Assembly: GCA_934675735.1 (NCBI GenBank)
Contig: CAKURR010000001.1
Location: 62,001 to 126,000, forward strand
Source of the DNA: an uncultured Clostridia bacterium
Lineage (GTDB): Bacteria > Bacillota > Clostridia > Christensenellales > Aristaeellaceae
Length of the DNA stretch: 64,000 bases
Direction of reading: 5' to 3'
Shown in pieces: positions 51,577 through 58,567 of the stretch. Position 1 is the stretch's first letter, and each line of letters begins with the position of its first letter. The notes beneath the pieces are model-generated. The model saw only the letters and a list, made by a program, of their open reading frames with translations, was not told the DNA's origin and made no database searches. The translations under genes were made by a program, and so were the position numbers.

Positions 51577-52446
51577 ATGGACAAGTATGTCGTTTTGACG
51601 GACTCCACCTGCGATTTGCCGGAGGAAGCGGCAAAGCAGCATAACATTGATATCGTTTGTTTTAAAATCGCGCTGGACGGCGAGGGGTACACCGAGCGCG
51701 TCGATTTCACGCCGGAACAATTCTGCGAGATGCTGAAAAACGCGTCGGGCCTGCCGACGACGGCGCAGATTACACAGTTTGAGTTTTTTGACAAGTTCGA
51801 GGAGTACGACCGCCGCGGTGTGGAGCAGGTGCTCTATATTTCCATCAACGCGGGCGGCAGCGGCACGAACGCGGCGGCCCATGCGGCGGCGGCGCAGTTC
51901 CATGAAGAGCATCCCGACAGCAAGATGGAAATCTTCATCGTGGACAGCCACGCCTATTCGATGGCCGAGGGCGCGGGCGTGCTTGAAGCAAAGCAGAAGC
52001 TCGATGCAGGCGAGACGATGGAGAGCATTGTCGAATACCTGAACGACAAATACGCGAAGATGGAAATTCTGCTGACGGCGTACACGCTCAAGGTGATTCG
52101 CAAGTCCGGCCGCATCAGCGCGGCGGCGGCGATTGCGGGCGACCTGCTCGGCATTCATCCGATTTTCACGCTCAACGACGGCGTAAGCAAGGTGGTCAAG
52201 AAGGTGCGCGGCGACAAGGCGGTCGTCAGCGGCATGGCGGCGACGATGGCGAGCCGCATGGCGCAGGGTACGCCGTATTACATCGGCGTATCGGACCACA
52301 AATACGATGAAGAGTATGTGGAAGCCTGCACGAAGAAGGTCGGCTATGCGCCGGCGGGCATTTTCCACCTGGGCTGCGCGGTGCTTTCCAACACCGGCGC
52401 GGAAGCGGTCGGCCTTGTCTTTGAGGGCGCGAAGCGCGAGCGCTGA
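51577..52446 (+). CDS. DegV family fatty-acid-binding protein (FakB-like)
   Basis: A 289-residue DegV/EDD-fold protein that binds a fatty acid and presents it to FakA for phosphorylation. N-terminal VVLTDSTCDLPEE, central SINAGGSGTNAAAHAAAA (the ligand-binding Ser/Thr loop) and SHAYSMAEGAGVL, and the C-terminal KVIRKSGRISAAAAIAGDLLGIHPIF are diagnostic. RBS GAAAGGAAGAAG precedes ATG 51577. The fakA gene of this window (24538) is a possible partner. Confidence 0.94.
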   Translation: MDKYVVLTDSTCDLPEEAAKQHNIDIVCFKIALDGEGYTERVDFTPEQFCEMLKNASGLPTTAQITQFEFFDKFEEYDRRGVEQVLYISINAGGSGTNAAAHAAAAQFHEEHPDSKMEIFIVDSHAYSMAEGAGVLEAKQKLDAGETMESIVEYLNDKYAKMEILLTAYTLKVIRKSGRISAAAAIAGDLLGIHPIFTLNDGVSKVVKKVRGDKAVVSGMAATMASRMAQGTPYYIGVSDHKYDEEYVEACTKKVGYAPAGIFHLGCAVLSNTGAEAVGLVFEGAKRER

Positions 52447-52621
52447 GTTCGATATTATAAGTGAGCAAATTCGAAAACCAACATCAATCCGACAGACGGC
52501 CCCCCTTTTGCAGGGGCGCGCAGGGCGCTGTCCTTTTTCTCCGAAAAACGCGCCCGTTTCACGAGTGCGCGTCCGCTTGTTGTACAGAATTTGTTTTTTG
52601 CTCATTCATAGTTCGATATTC

Positions 52622-52655
52622 AAAAACGAGACGGTTCAAAAGCCGCCTCGTTTTT
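52622..52655 (+). terminator. Probable terminator of degV
   Basis: AAAACGAGACGG / CCGCCTCGTTTTT stem with a T-run. It lies 175 bp after the stop codon; no gene is seen in between. Confidence 0.65.
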
Positions 52656-52659
52656 CTAT

Positions 52660-52711
52660 TTGGGAAGTACAGGAACCTCAGATTCCTGTCGGGGTATGGG
52701 GCAGCGCCCCA
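52660..52711. repeat. Multi-hairpin intergenic repeat, copy R6
   Basis: CAGGAACCTCAGATTCCTG (about 52673-52691) and GGGGCAGCGCCCC, ending a few bases before the yfcE stop codon (minus strand). Confidence 0.7.
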
Positions 52712-53254
52712 TTAAAGCTTATGCGTCAGAATCACGCCGCCCGTCAGCGTTTTGATGGTGAATACGCCGTTTTCATAAACCATGTAGCTCTTGGGGTGGT
52801 TCTCCTTCGGCAGGGCGGCAGAGCCGGGGTTGATGTAGGTCATGCCGTCCTTCTCCTGCACGGTGAGCACATGCGTGTGGCCGTGAATCAGCAGGTCGCC
52901 CGTCTTGTGCGGCGGCAGGTTGTCGAGGTTGAACAGGTGGCCGTGCGTGATGAACGCGGTGCGGCCGTCCAAATCAAAGAGGGCGTAATCTGCCATAATC
53001 GGGAACTGGAGTACCATCTGGTCAACCTCCGCGTCGCAGTTGCCGCGCACGCAGAAAAGCTCGTTCTTCACGCCGTTGAGCAGCGCAATCACGCCCTTCG
53101 GGTCGTATTCGTCCGGCAGATTGTTGCGCGGGCCGTGGTAGAGCAAATCGCCCAGCAGAATCAGCCGCTCCGCGCCTTCGGCCTTGTAGGCGGCCAGCAC
53201 CGCTTCGCACGCGCTTCGGGAACCGTGAATGTCGGATGCAAACATCAGTTTCAT
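52712..53254 (-). CDS. yfcE: YfcE-type metallophosphodiesterase
   Basis: A 180-residue calcineurin-like phosphodiesterase. Metal-site motifs are in order: ASDIHGS (D-x-H), LLGDLLYHGPRN (GD), VRGNCD (GNCD), THGHLFN and IHGHTHVL (GHTH). YfcE-type enzymes hydrolyse phosphodiesters with Mn2+. RBS AAAGGAGAA precedes ATG 53254. Repeat copies flank both sides. Confidence 0.95.
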   Translation of the reverse strand: MKLMFASDIHGSRSACEAVLAAYKAEGAERLILLGDLLYHGPRNNLPDEYDPKGVIALLNGVKNELFCVRGNCDAEVDQMVLQFPIMADYALFDLDGRTAFITHGHLFNLDNLPPHKTGDLLIHGHTHVLTVQEKDGMTYINPGSAALPKENHPKSYMVYENGVFTIKTLTGGVILTHKL

Positions 53255-53299
53255 TTGAATCTTCTCCTTTTTATGAAAATGCCAATTCAGCGTTTTCGT

Positions 53300-53390
53300 T
53301 TTTCCATTATCGCGCAGCGATAATGATGGGAAGGCCGAAAACCTCAGGTTTCCGGTGGGATTCGGGGCAAAGCCCCGACGTTCCCCCGTT
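53300..53390. repeat. Multi-hairpin intergenic repeat, copy R7
   Basis: Three stems in order: CATTATCG/CGATAATG (53305-53325), AAACCTCAGGTTT (about 53338-53350) and CGGGGCAAAGCCCCG (53363-53377). The exoA stop codon follows almost immediately. This is the most complete single copy of the family. Confidence 0.75.
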
Positions 53391-54146
53391 TTACAAGTCG
53401 ATTTCCAGCACGACCGGACAGTGGTCGCTGCCTAAAATCGCGTCGTCAATCCGCGCGTCGATAATCTTGTTTTTGATGCGGTCGGAAACGAGAAAATAGT
53501 CGATGCGCCACCCCGCGTTGTTCGCGCGGGCGTTGAACATGTAGCTCCACCAGCTGTATCGGCCCGCCGCGTCGGGATAGAGATAGCGGAACGTATCCAC
53601 AAACCCGCTTTCCAGCAGCTTGGTCATCGCGCCGCGCTCCTGCGGGGTGAAGCCCGCGTTGTTTGTGTTGGTTTTCGGGTTCTTGAGGTCGATTTCCTTG
53701 TGCGCGACGTTCATGTCGCCGCAGATGATGACGGGCTTTTGCTTGTCGAGCTGGCGGACATACAGGCGGAAATCCTCCTCCCAGCACATGCGATACATCA
53801 GCCGCGTCAGCCCGCGCTGGCTGTTGGGCGTGTACACCGTGACCAGATAAAAATTGTCGTATTCGAGCGTAATCAGCCGCCCTTCATGGTCGTGCAAATC
53901 GCTGCCCATGCCCATCTTGACCGAAAGCGGCGGCTGCTTGGCGAGAATCGCCGTGCCCGAATAGCCCTTTTTTTCGGCAGAGTTGAAAAATTCCACATAG
54001 TCCGGCGCGGGAATCTGCGCCTGCCCGGGCTGCATCTTGGTTTCCTGCAAACAGAAAAAATCAGCGTCCTGCTGCGCAAAATAATCGGCAAAGCCTTTGC
54101 CCAAACAGGCGCGAAGGCCGTTGACGTTCCACGAAATCAGCTTCAT
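53391..54146 (-). CDS. exoA: Exodeoxyribonuclease III / AP endonuclease
   Basis: A 251-residue ExoIII-type AP endonuclease for base-excision repair. Motifs: SWNVNGLRAC, FCLQETKMQ (metal Glu), YTPNSQRGL, ICGDMNVAHKEIDL (catalytic D/N), WRIDYFLVSD and the terminal GSDHCPV catalytic histidine. Start ATG 54146 is fixed by AGGAGGG upstream; the longer frame to 54263 runs through the promoter. It could act after the two UDG-family proteins in the same window. Confidence 0.97.
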   Translation of the reverse strand: MKLISWNVNGLRACLGKGFADYFAQQDADFFCLQETKMQPGQAQIPAPDYVEFFNSAEKKGYSGTAILAKQPPLSVKMGMGSDLHDHEGRLITLEYDNFYLVTVYTPNSQRGLTRLMYRMCWEEDFRLYVRQLDKQKPVIICGDMNVAHKEIDLKNPKTNTNNAGFTPQERGAMTKLLESGFVDTFRYLYPDAAGRYSWWSYMFNARANNAGWRIDYFLVSDRIKNKIIDARIDDAILGSDHCPVVLEIDL

Positions 54147-54191
54147 GACTGCCCTCCTGTGCGCCGCGCATAAATTTCGGCGGCCGATGTT

Positions 54192-54220
54192 ATTATACAG
54201 GAAGAAACTGCGAAAAGCAA
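54192..54220 (-). promoter_or_regulatory. Sigma-A promoter for exoA
   Basis: On the minus strand: TTGCTT (54215-54220) and TATAAT (54192-54197), 17 bp apart. Confidence 0.7.
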
Positions 54221-54244
54221 CATGGTCGTCGGGAGGGAAACGAA

Positions 54245-54790
54245 GTGGCGCTGGTGCTCGCACTGTATCTGCTTTTGTGCGTTCGGGTGACGGCGGATGT
54301 CTGCGCGGGCGCGAGTGACGGCGGGATAACCTTCGCCGCCGACGTGGGCGTGCTGATGTTTCATGTGCAGGTGAGCGGCAGGGTGGAAGAGCGGCGGCTC
54401 GCGGCGCGCTTTTCGCTGCCGAAATTCAAAACGAAACCCGACGCAAAAGCGCTTCATAAGGGCCGAGCGGCGGTGCGCGCCGTGCTGCAAAGCGCGGATT
54501 GGGAGCTGATTGCACTGCATGTGCGCACGGGGCTGGAGGACGCGGGCGCAACGGCGATGCTCGCGGGCGGCGTTCGCGCGCTGGCGGACGGCCTGCTTGC
54601 GGGGCTGGGCCGCTCAAGCTGCGGCGATATCCGCGTCATGGCGGATTTCGCGGCGCGGGACGCGGCAGCGACGGCGCGGTGCATAGTTTCCATGCGCGCG
54701 GGCGATATTATCCTTGCGGCGGCGAAGGCGGCCGTCAAAAAGAAGCGAGGAGAGGAACAGACATGGAAAAGCATCCCATCGAAAGCCTGA
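54245..54790 (+). CDS. DUF2953-like protein (YtfI-type), probable sporulation partner
   Basis: A 181-residue protein with an N-terminal hydrophobic segment (MALVLALYLLLCVRV) and a basic, Lys-rich C-terminus. The FAADVGVLMFHVQVSG stretch, then a charged region, and its position directly before gerW match YtfI/DUF2953 proteins that precede ytfJ in Bacillus. Assignment relies on context more than motifs. GTG 54245 has GGGAGGG 8 bases upstream. It overlaps gerW by 28 bases, so they are coupled. Confidence 0.6.
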   Translation: MALVLALYLLLCVRVTADVCAGASDGGITFAADVGVLMFHVQVSGRVEERRLAARFSLPKFKTKPDAKALHKGRAAVRAVLQSADWELIALHVRTGLEDAGATAMLAGGVRALADGLLAGLGRSSCGDIRVMADFAARDAAATARCIVSMRAGDIILAAAKAAVKKKRGEEQTWKSIPSKA

Positions 54791-55182
54791 TGGGCGTTTC
54801 AATGGATAATATTAAAGATATGGTGGACGTGAACACGGTCATCGGCGACGCGGTGCAGACGCAGGATGGCTCGACCATCATTCCGATTTCGCGCGTGGCG
54901 TTCGGCTTTGTGGCGGGCGGCGGGGAATACGCCGTCAGCGGCGCGCAGACGGGCGCTTACGGCCTGCCGTTCGCGGGCGGCGCCGGCGCGGGCGTGTCCA
55001 TCCACCCGATGGGTTTTCTGGTGTGCGGCAGAAACGGCGTGCGCCTGCTGAGCGCGGGCTGCGCGTCGCCGATGGAGCGCGTGGCCGAGCTGATTCCTCA
55101 GGCGCTGGAGAGCATCAAAAAGCTGGGGGAGGACGAAGAGGGGGAACAGCCGCCGCAGGTTCGGGCGGCATACAGAGAGTGA
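54763..55182 (+). CDS. gerW: GerW family sporulation protein (YtfJ)
   Basis: A 139-residue GerW/YtfJ family protein, needed for normal spore germination in Bacillus. Diagnostic features are HPIESLMGVSMDNIKDMVDVNTVIGDAV, TIIPISRVAFGFVAGG and the glycine-rich PFAGGAGAGVSIHPMGFLV core. RBS GAGGAGAGG precedes ATG 54763. With spoVAC and spoVM it supports a spore-forming host. Confidence 0.93.
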   Translation: MEKHPIESLMGVSMDNIKDMVDVNTVIGDAVQTQDGSTIIPISRVAFGFVAGGGEYAVSGAQTGAYGLPFAGGAGAGVSIHPMGFLVCGRNGVRLLSAGCASPMERVAELIPQALESIKKLGEDEEGEQPPQVRAAYRE

Positions 55183-55208
55183 AGCGGCTTCGGGCCGCTT
55201 TTCGTTTT
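55182..55208 (+). terminator. Rho-independent terminator of gerW
   Basis: AAGCGGC TTCGG GCCGCTT stem followed by TTCGTTTT. The stem begins on the last base of the stop codon. Confidence 0.75.
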
Positions 55209-55347
55209 CACGGCAATCCGCGCAAAGACATAGGATGCGTTAGGCGGCAGAAGCGCCGCCCGCACGGTCGATTCGACGAAAAAACGCGAAAAAATGAGAG
55301 CCATCTTGTGTAAAAACGCATTTTTCGCGCCGAGGGGCGAATAACTC

Positions 55348-55376
55348 TTGACTTTACGCGGCACATTCTTTAGAAT
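55348..55376 (+). promoter_or_regulatory. Sigma-A-like promoter for aspartokinase
   Basis: TTGACT (55348-55353) and TAGAAT (55371-55376), 17 bp apart. Confidence 0.6.
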
Positions 55377-55412
55377 GATATCTGTTTCACGTTTCAATGT
55401 GTGATTGCAAGA

Positions 55413-55436
55413 TTTTTCCGCCGTGCGGCGGAAAAA
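55413..55436. promoter_or_regulatory. Perfect palindrome in the aspartokinase leader
   Basis: A 10-bp perfect stem, TTTTTCCGCC with GGCGGAAAAA around a GTGC loop, 30 bp before the start codon. It is not a terminator (the T-run is on the 5' side). It may be an operator or an mRNA-stability stem. No lysine riboswitch structure is visible. Confidence 0.5.
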
Positions 55437-55466
55437 TGAAAAAGAAGAAAATCGGAGGGCTTCCGA

Positions 55467-56798
55467 ATGGGTATGAAAGTTGCAAAATTCGGCGGAAGTT
55501 CGCTGGCCGACGCGGCGCAGTTCAAAAAGGTCAGGGAGATTCTGCTTTCCGACGCGGATAGGCGCATCGTCGTGCCGAGCGCGCCGGGCAAACGTGCCGC
55601 CACCGATATCAAAGTGACCGATCTGTTTTATCAGTGCAACCGCCTTGCGGCGTCGGGCAGCGATTTCGCGGCGGCTTTTGATACGATTCGCGCGCGGTAT
55701 CACGGCATTGCGCAGGAGCTGGGGCTGACGGTCGATTTGGACGGCTGTCTGGACGAGGTGAGCCGCAACATTCAGCTTGGCGCGGGCGCGGATTACGCCG
55801 CCAGCCGCGGCGAGTATCTCAACGGCATTCTGCTGGCGGATTATCTCGGCTGGGATTTCGTCGATCCCCAGCAGGGCATTTTCTTTGACGAAGAGGGGCG
55901 GCTGGACAGCGACAAGACCCAGCAAAAGCTCAGCGCGCTGTTGGCCGGCCGCGAGCACGCGGTTGTGCCGGGCTTTTACGGCTGCGACACGCACGGCAAT
56001 GTCAAGACGTTCTCCCGCGGCGGCAGCGATATCACCGGCGCGATTGTCGCGCGCGCGGCGCAGGCTGATATGTATGAAAACTGGACGGACGTTTCCGGCT
56101 GCCTGATGGCCGACCCGCGCATTGTGCGCAACCCCGAAACGATTCGCTATGTCACCTATCGCGAGCTGCGCGAGCTTTCCTATATGGGCGCAAGCGTGCT
56201 GCATGAGGACGCTATCTTCCCCGTGCGCATCGCGGGCATCCCGACCAACATCCGCAACACGAATCATCCCGACGAGCCGGGCACGGTCATCTGCTACGAA
56301 GCGGAGGATTACGAGAGCGAATACCCCATCACGGGCATCGCGGGCCACAAGGATTTCGCCATCATCAACGTCGAAAAAGCGATGATGAACTCGGAAATCG
56401 GCTTTGGCCGCCGACTGCTTCAGGCGCTGGAAGAGCAGGATATCTCCTTTGAGCACATGCCCAGCGGCATTGACACGATGTGCGTCGTCGTGCACGAAAG
56501 CACGCTGGAGGGCAAGAAGGAAAAGCTGGTGCAGCGCATTCACGAGCTTTGTTCGCCGGATACGGTGGAGATTCACTCCGGCCTGGCGCTGATTGCGACG
56601 GTGGGCCGCGGCATGGTGCGCTCCAAGGGCATTTCCGCGCGGCTGTTCAACGCGCTGATGAAGGCGGGCGTGAACGTGAGGCTCATCGATCAGGGATCCA
56701 GCGAGCTGAATATCATCGTCGGCGTGGATAATCTGGATTTTGAGGTCGCCACGCGCGCGATTTACCGCGCGTTTGTGACGAAGGATAATCGGTGGTAA
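55467..56798 (+). CDS. lysC: Aspartate kinase
   Basis: A 443-residue monofunctional aspartokinase, the first step of lysine/threonine/methionine synthesis. N-terminal KFGGSSLADA (residues 7-16), the FSRGGSDITGAI nucleotide/aspartate site and PRIVRNPETIRYVTYRELRELSYMGASVLHEDA are diagnostic. Two C-terminal ACT domains (about 305-443: FAIINVEKAMMNSEIGFG and LIATVGRGMVRSKGISARLFNAL) should bind feedback inhibitors. RBS CGGAGGG precedes ATG 55467. Length and domain order match the single-chain type (YclM-like). Confidence 0.95.
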   Translation: MGMKVAKFGGSSLADAAQFKKVREILLSDADRRIVVPSAPGKRAATDIKVTDLFYQCNRLAASGSDFAAAFDTIRARYHGIAQELGLTVDLDGCLDEVSRNIQLGAGADYAASRGEYLNGILLADYLGWDFVDPQQGIFFDEEGRLDSDKTQQKLSALLAGREHAVVPGFYGCDTHGNVKTFSRGGSDITGAIVARAAQADMYENWTDVSGCLMADPRIVRNPETIRYVTYRELRELSYMGASVLHEDAIFPVRIAGIPTNIRNTNHPDEPGTVICYEAEDYESEYPITGIAGHKDFAIINVEKAMMNSEIGFGRRLLQALEEQDISFEHMPSGIDTMCVVVHESTLEGKKEKLVQRIHELCSPDTVEIHSGLALIATVGRGMVRSKGISARLFNALMKAGVNVRLIDQGSSELNIIVGVDNLDFEVATRAIYRAFVTKDNRW

Positions 56799-56810
56799 AA
56801 CGGAATTGAC

Positions 56811-56994
56811 GAGGCTGTCAAGCCTAAATCGAACATTTCAAGATATAATCTAAGCGTTTTCAGAATATGGGGCTTTCCGTTTTCTGTCGTTTGTTTCTGC
56901 CACAGGCAGCAACGACCGAAAACCTCTTTGGAAACCTTCGGGCGAAAAGACTTAGATTGGCTTGAAATGTAAGGTTTAGAAACTTGACAGCCTC
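56811..56994 (-). mobile_element. MITE-like inverted-repeat element, copy 2
   Basis: A 184-bp element with terminal repeats GAGGCTGTCAAG ... CTTGACAGCCTC and inner ACATTTCAAG / CTTGAAATGT. Inside, AACGACCGAAAAC and the AACCTCTTTGGAAACC stretch are the reverse complement of copy 1 (1939-2148). Relative to copy 1 it lacks about 22 bases near the GGGGC segment. It sits between lysC and the promoter of the solute-binding protein and fills most of a 302-bp gap. Confidence 0.78.
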
Positions 56995-57018
56995 TTTTGT
57001 GCATTTTTTGCATTTTTC

Positions 57019-57047
57019 TTGAAATAAAAGTATGCGTGTGTTATAAT
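57019..57047 (+). promoter_or_regulatory. Sigma-A promoter for the solute-binding protein gene
   Basis: TTGAAA (57019-57024) and TATAAT (57042-57047), 17 bp apart, 25 bp to the right of MITE-like copy 2. Confidence 0.78.
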
Positions 57048-57100
57048 GCAAAATGGTTTATGTGTCTGAAGATGCGTAAAAGAGGAAAGCGGGATAACAT

Positions 57101-58528
57101 ATGCAGAGCAAATGGAAAAAAGCGGCGGCGGCGCTCGGTCTGGGCCTGCTGCTGATCGGCATGACGGGCTGCGCGAAGAAGAAAGAGCCGGTTGAGCTGA
57201 CGGTATGGACATATTACAACGGCGAGCAGCTGGGCGCGTTCAACGAAGCCGTGAACGCGTTTAACGCGACGGAGGGCAAGAGTAACAACATCATCGTGAG
57301 CGCGTCGAGCCTGGGTTCCATCAACGATTTGGAGCAGAACGTGATGGACGCCGTGCAGGGCAAGGTGGGCGCACAGGAGGTGCCGGATATTTTCTCCGCC
57401 TATGCGGACACGGCCTACGCGGTGGACAGTATGGGCCGCGCAGCCGATCTCAGCCCGTATCTGACGGATAAGGAAAAGAAGGAATACGTCGAGAGCTACC
57501 TCACCGAGGGCGACTTCAGGGGCGACGGCAGCATCAAGGTTTTCCCCGTGGCGAAGGCGACGGAGCTGCTGGTGGTCAACGATACGGACTGGCAGAAGTT
57601 CGCGGAGGCGACGGGCACGACGGCGGATGAGTTTGCGACTGTCGAAGGGTTGACTGCGATGGCGCAGCGCTATTACGAGTGGACGGACAGCCTGACCGAA
57701 ACGCCGAACGACGGCAAGGCACTCTTCGGTCGCGACGCGATGGCCAATTACATGATTATCGGCGCAAAGCAGCTGGGCTGCGATATCTTTGAGACGAAGG
57801 ACGGCAAGACGACCGTCAACCTGCCGCGCGATGTCGCCAAGCGCCTGTGGGATAACTACTACGTGCCGTATGTGAAGGGCTACTTCGCGTCCTCCGGCCG
57901 TTTCCGCAGCGACGATATGAAAACGGGCAACGTGCTGGCGTTCGTCGGCTCGTCCGCGGGCTGCACGTTCTTCCCCGACCACGTGACCAGCGGTGACGGC
58001 GAGAGCTACGATATCGTGGTCAAGACGTATCAGGCCCCGAAGTTTGAGGGCGGCGAGGATTACGCCGTGCAGCAGGGCGCGGGCATGTTGGTCATCCGCA
58101 AGAGCGACGAGCAGGTGGAGGCCGCCGCGCGATTCCTGAAGTGGTTCACGCAGAGCGATTGGGCGATTGAGTTCTCCGTCAGCTCCGGCTATCTGCCCGT
58201 GATCGTGGCGGATAACGACATGACGAAAATCGAAAAGGGCAGCCCGAACATGAAAAAGGGCGTGAAGGACAGCCTGAACACGGCGGTGCAGACCGTCAAG
58301 CAGAACACGCTTTACACGACGAAAGCCTTTGAAACGGGCACGCTGGCCCGCAAGAAGCTGGAATATTCCATGAGCGACGCGGCGCAGGCCGACCGCGCGG
58401 CGGTGGAGGAAGCCCTGCAAAACGGCGCGGCGGCGGAAGAAGCCTGGGCGCCGTATGTGAGCGAAGAGCGGTTTGACGCGTGGTATACGCAGATTATGGA
58501 TGAGCTGAACGGCATTGTCGGCGGGTAA
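57101..58528 (+). CDS. Extracellular solute-binding lipoprotein (family 1)
   Basis: A 475-residue lipoprotein with lipobox LIGMTGC (Cys24 acylated). The mature part is a type-1 extracellular solute-binding protein (VELTVWTYYNGEQLGAFNEAVNAFNA; later IFSAYADTAYAVDSMG and FLKWFTQSDWAIEFSVSSGYLPV), the kind that serves sugar or oligosaccharide ABC importers. No permease or ATPase gene adjoins; the next gene, 39 bases downstream, encodes a membrane diguanylate cyclase. It may therefore act as the ligand sensor for that enzyme or be an unlinked importer subunit. RBS AAGAGGAAAG precedes ATG 57101. Confidence 0.88.
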   Translation: MQSKWKKAAAALGLGLLLIGMTGCAKKKEPVELTVWTYYNGEQLGAFNEAVNAFNATEGKSNNIIVSASSLGSINDLEQNVMDAVQGKVGAQEVPDIFSAYADTAYAVDSMGRAADLSPYLTDKEKKEYVESYLTEGDFRGDGSIKVFPVAKATELLVVNDTDWQKFAEATGTTADEFATVEGLTAMAQRYYEWTDSLTETPNDGKALFGRDAMANYMIIGAKQLGCDIFETKDGKTTVNLPRDVAKRLWDNYYVPYVKGYFASSGRFRSDDMKTGNVLAFVGSSAGCTFFPDHVTSGDGESYDIVVKTYQAPKFEGGEDYAVQQGAGMLVIRKSDEQVEAAARFLKWFTQSDWAIEFSVSSGYLPVIVADNDMTKIEKGSPNMKKGVKDSLNTAVQTVKQNTLYTTKAFETGTLARKKLEYSMSDAAQADRAAVEEALQNGAAAEEAWAPYVSEERFDAWYTQIMDELNGIVGG

Positions 58529-58567
58529 TCGGCCCTAGACGAAACCGAGACGGAAGGGGGGATTGGC

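Noticed and set aside
55183..55466. Lysine riboswitch before aspartokinase
   Set aside because: The leader from the predicted promoter is under 100 bases and lacks the multi-helix lysine aptamer; only one simple palindrome is present.
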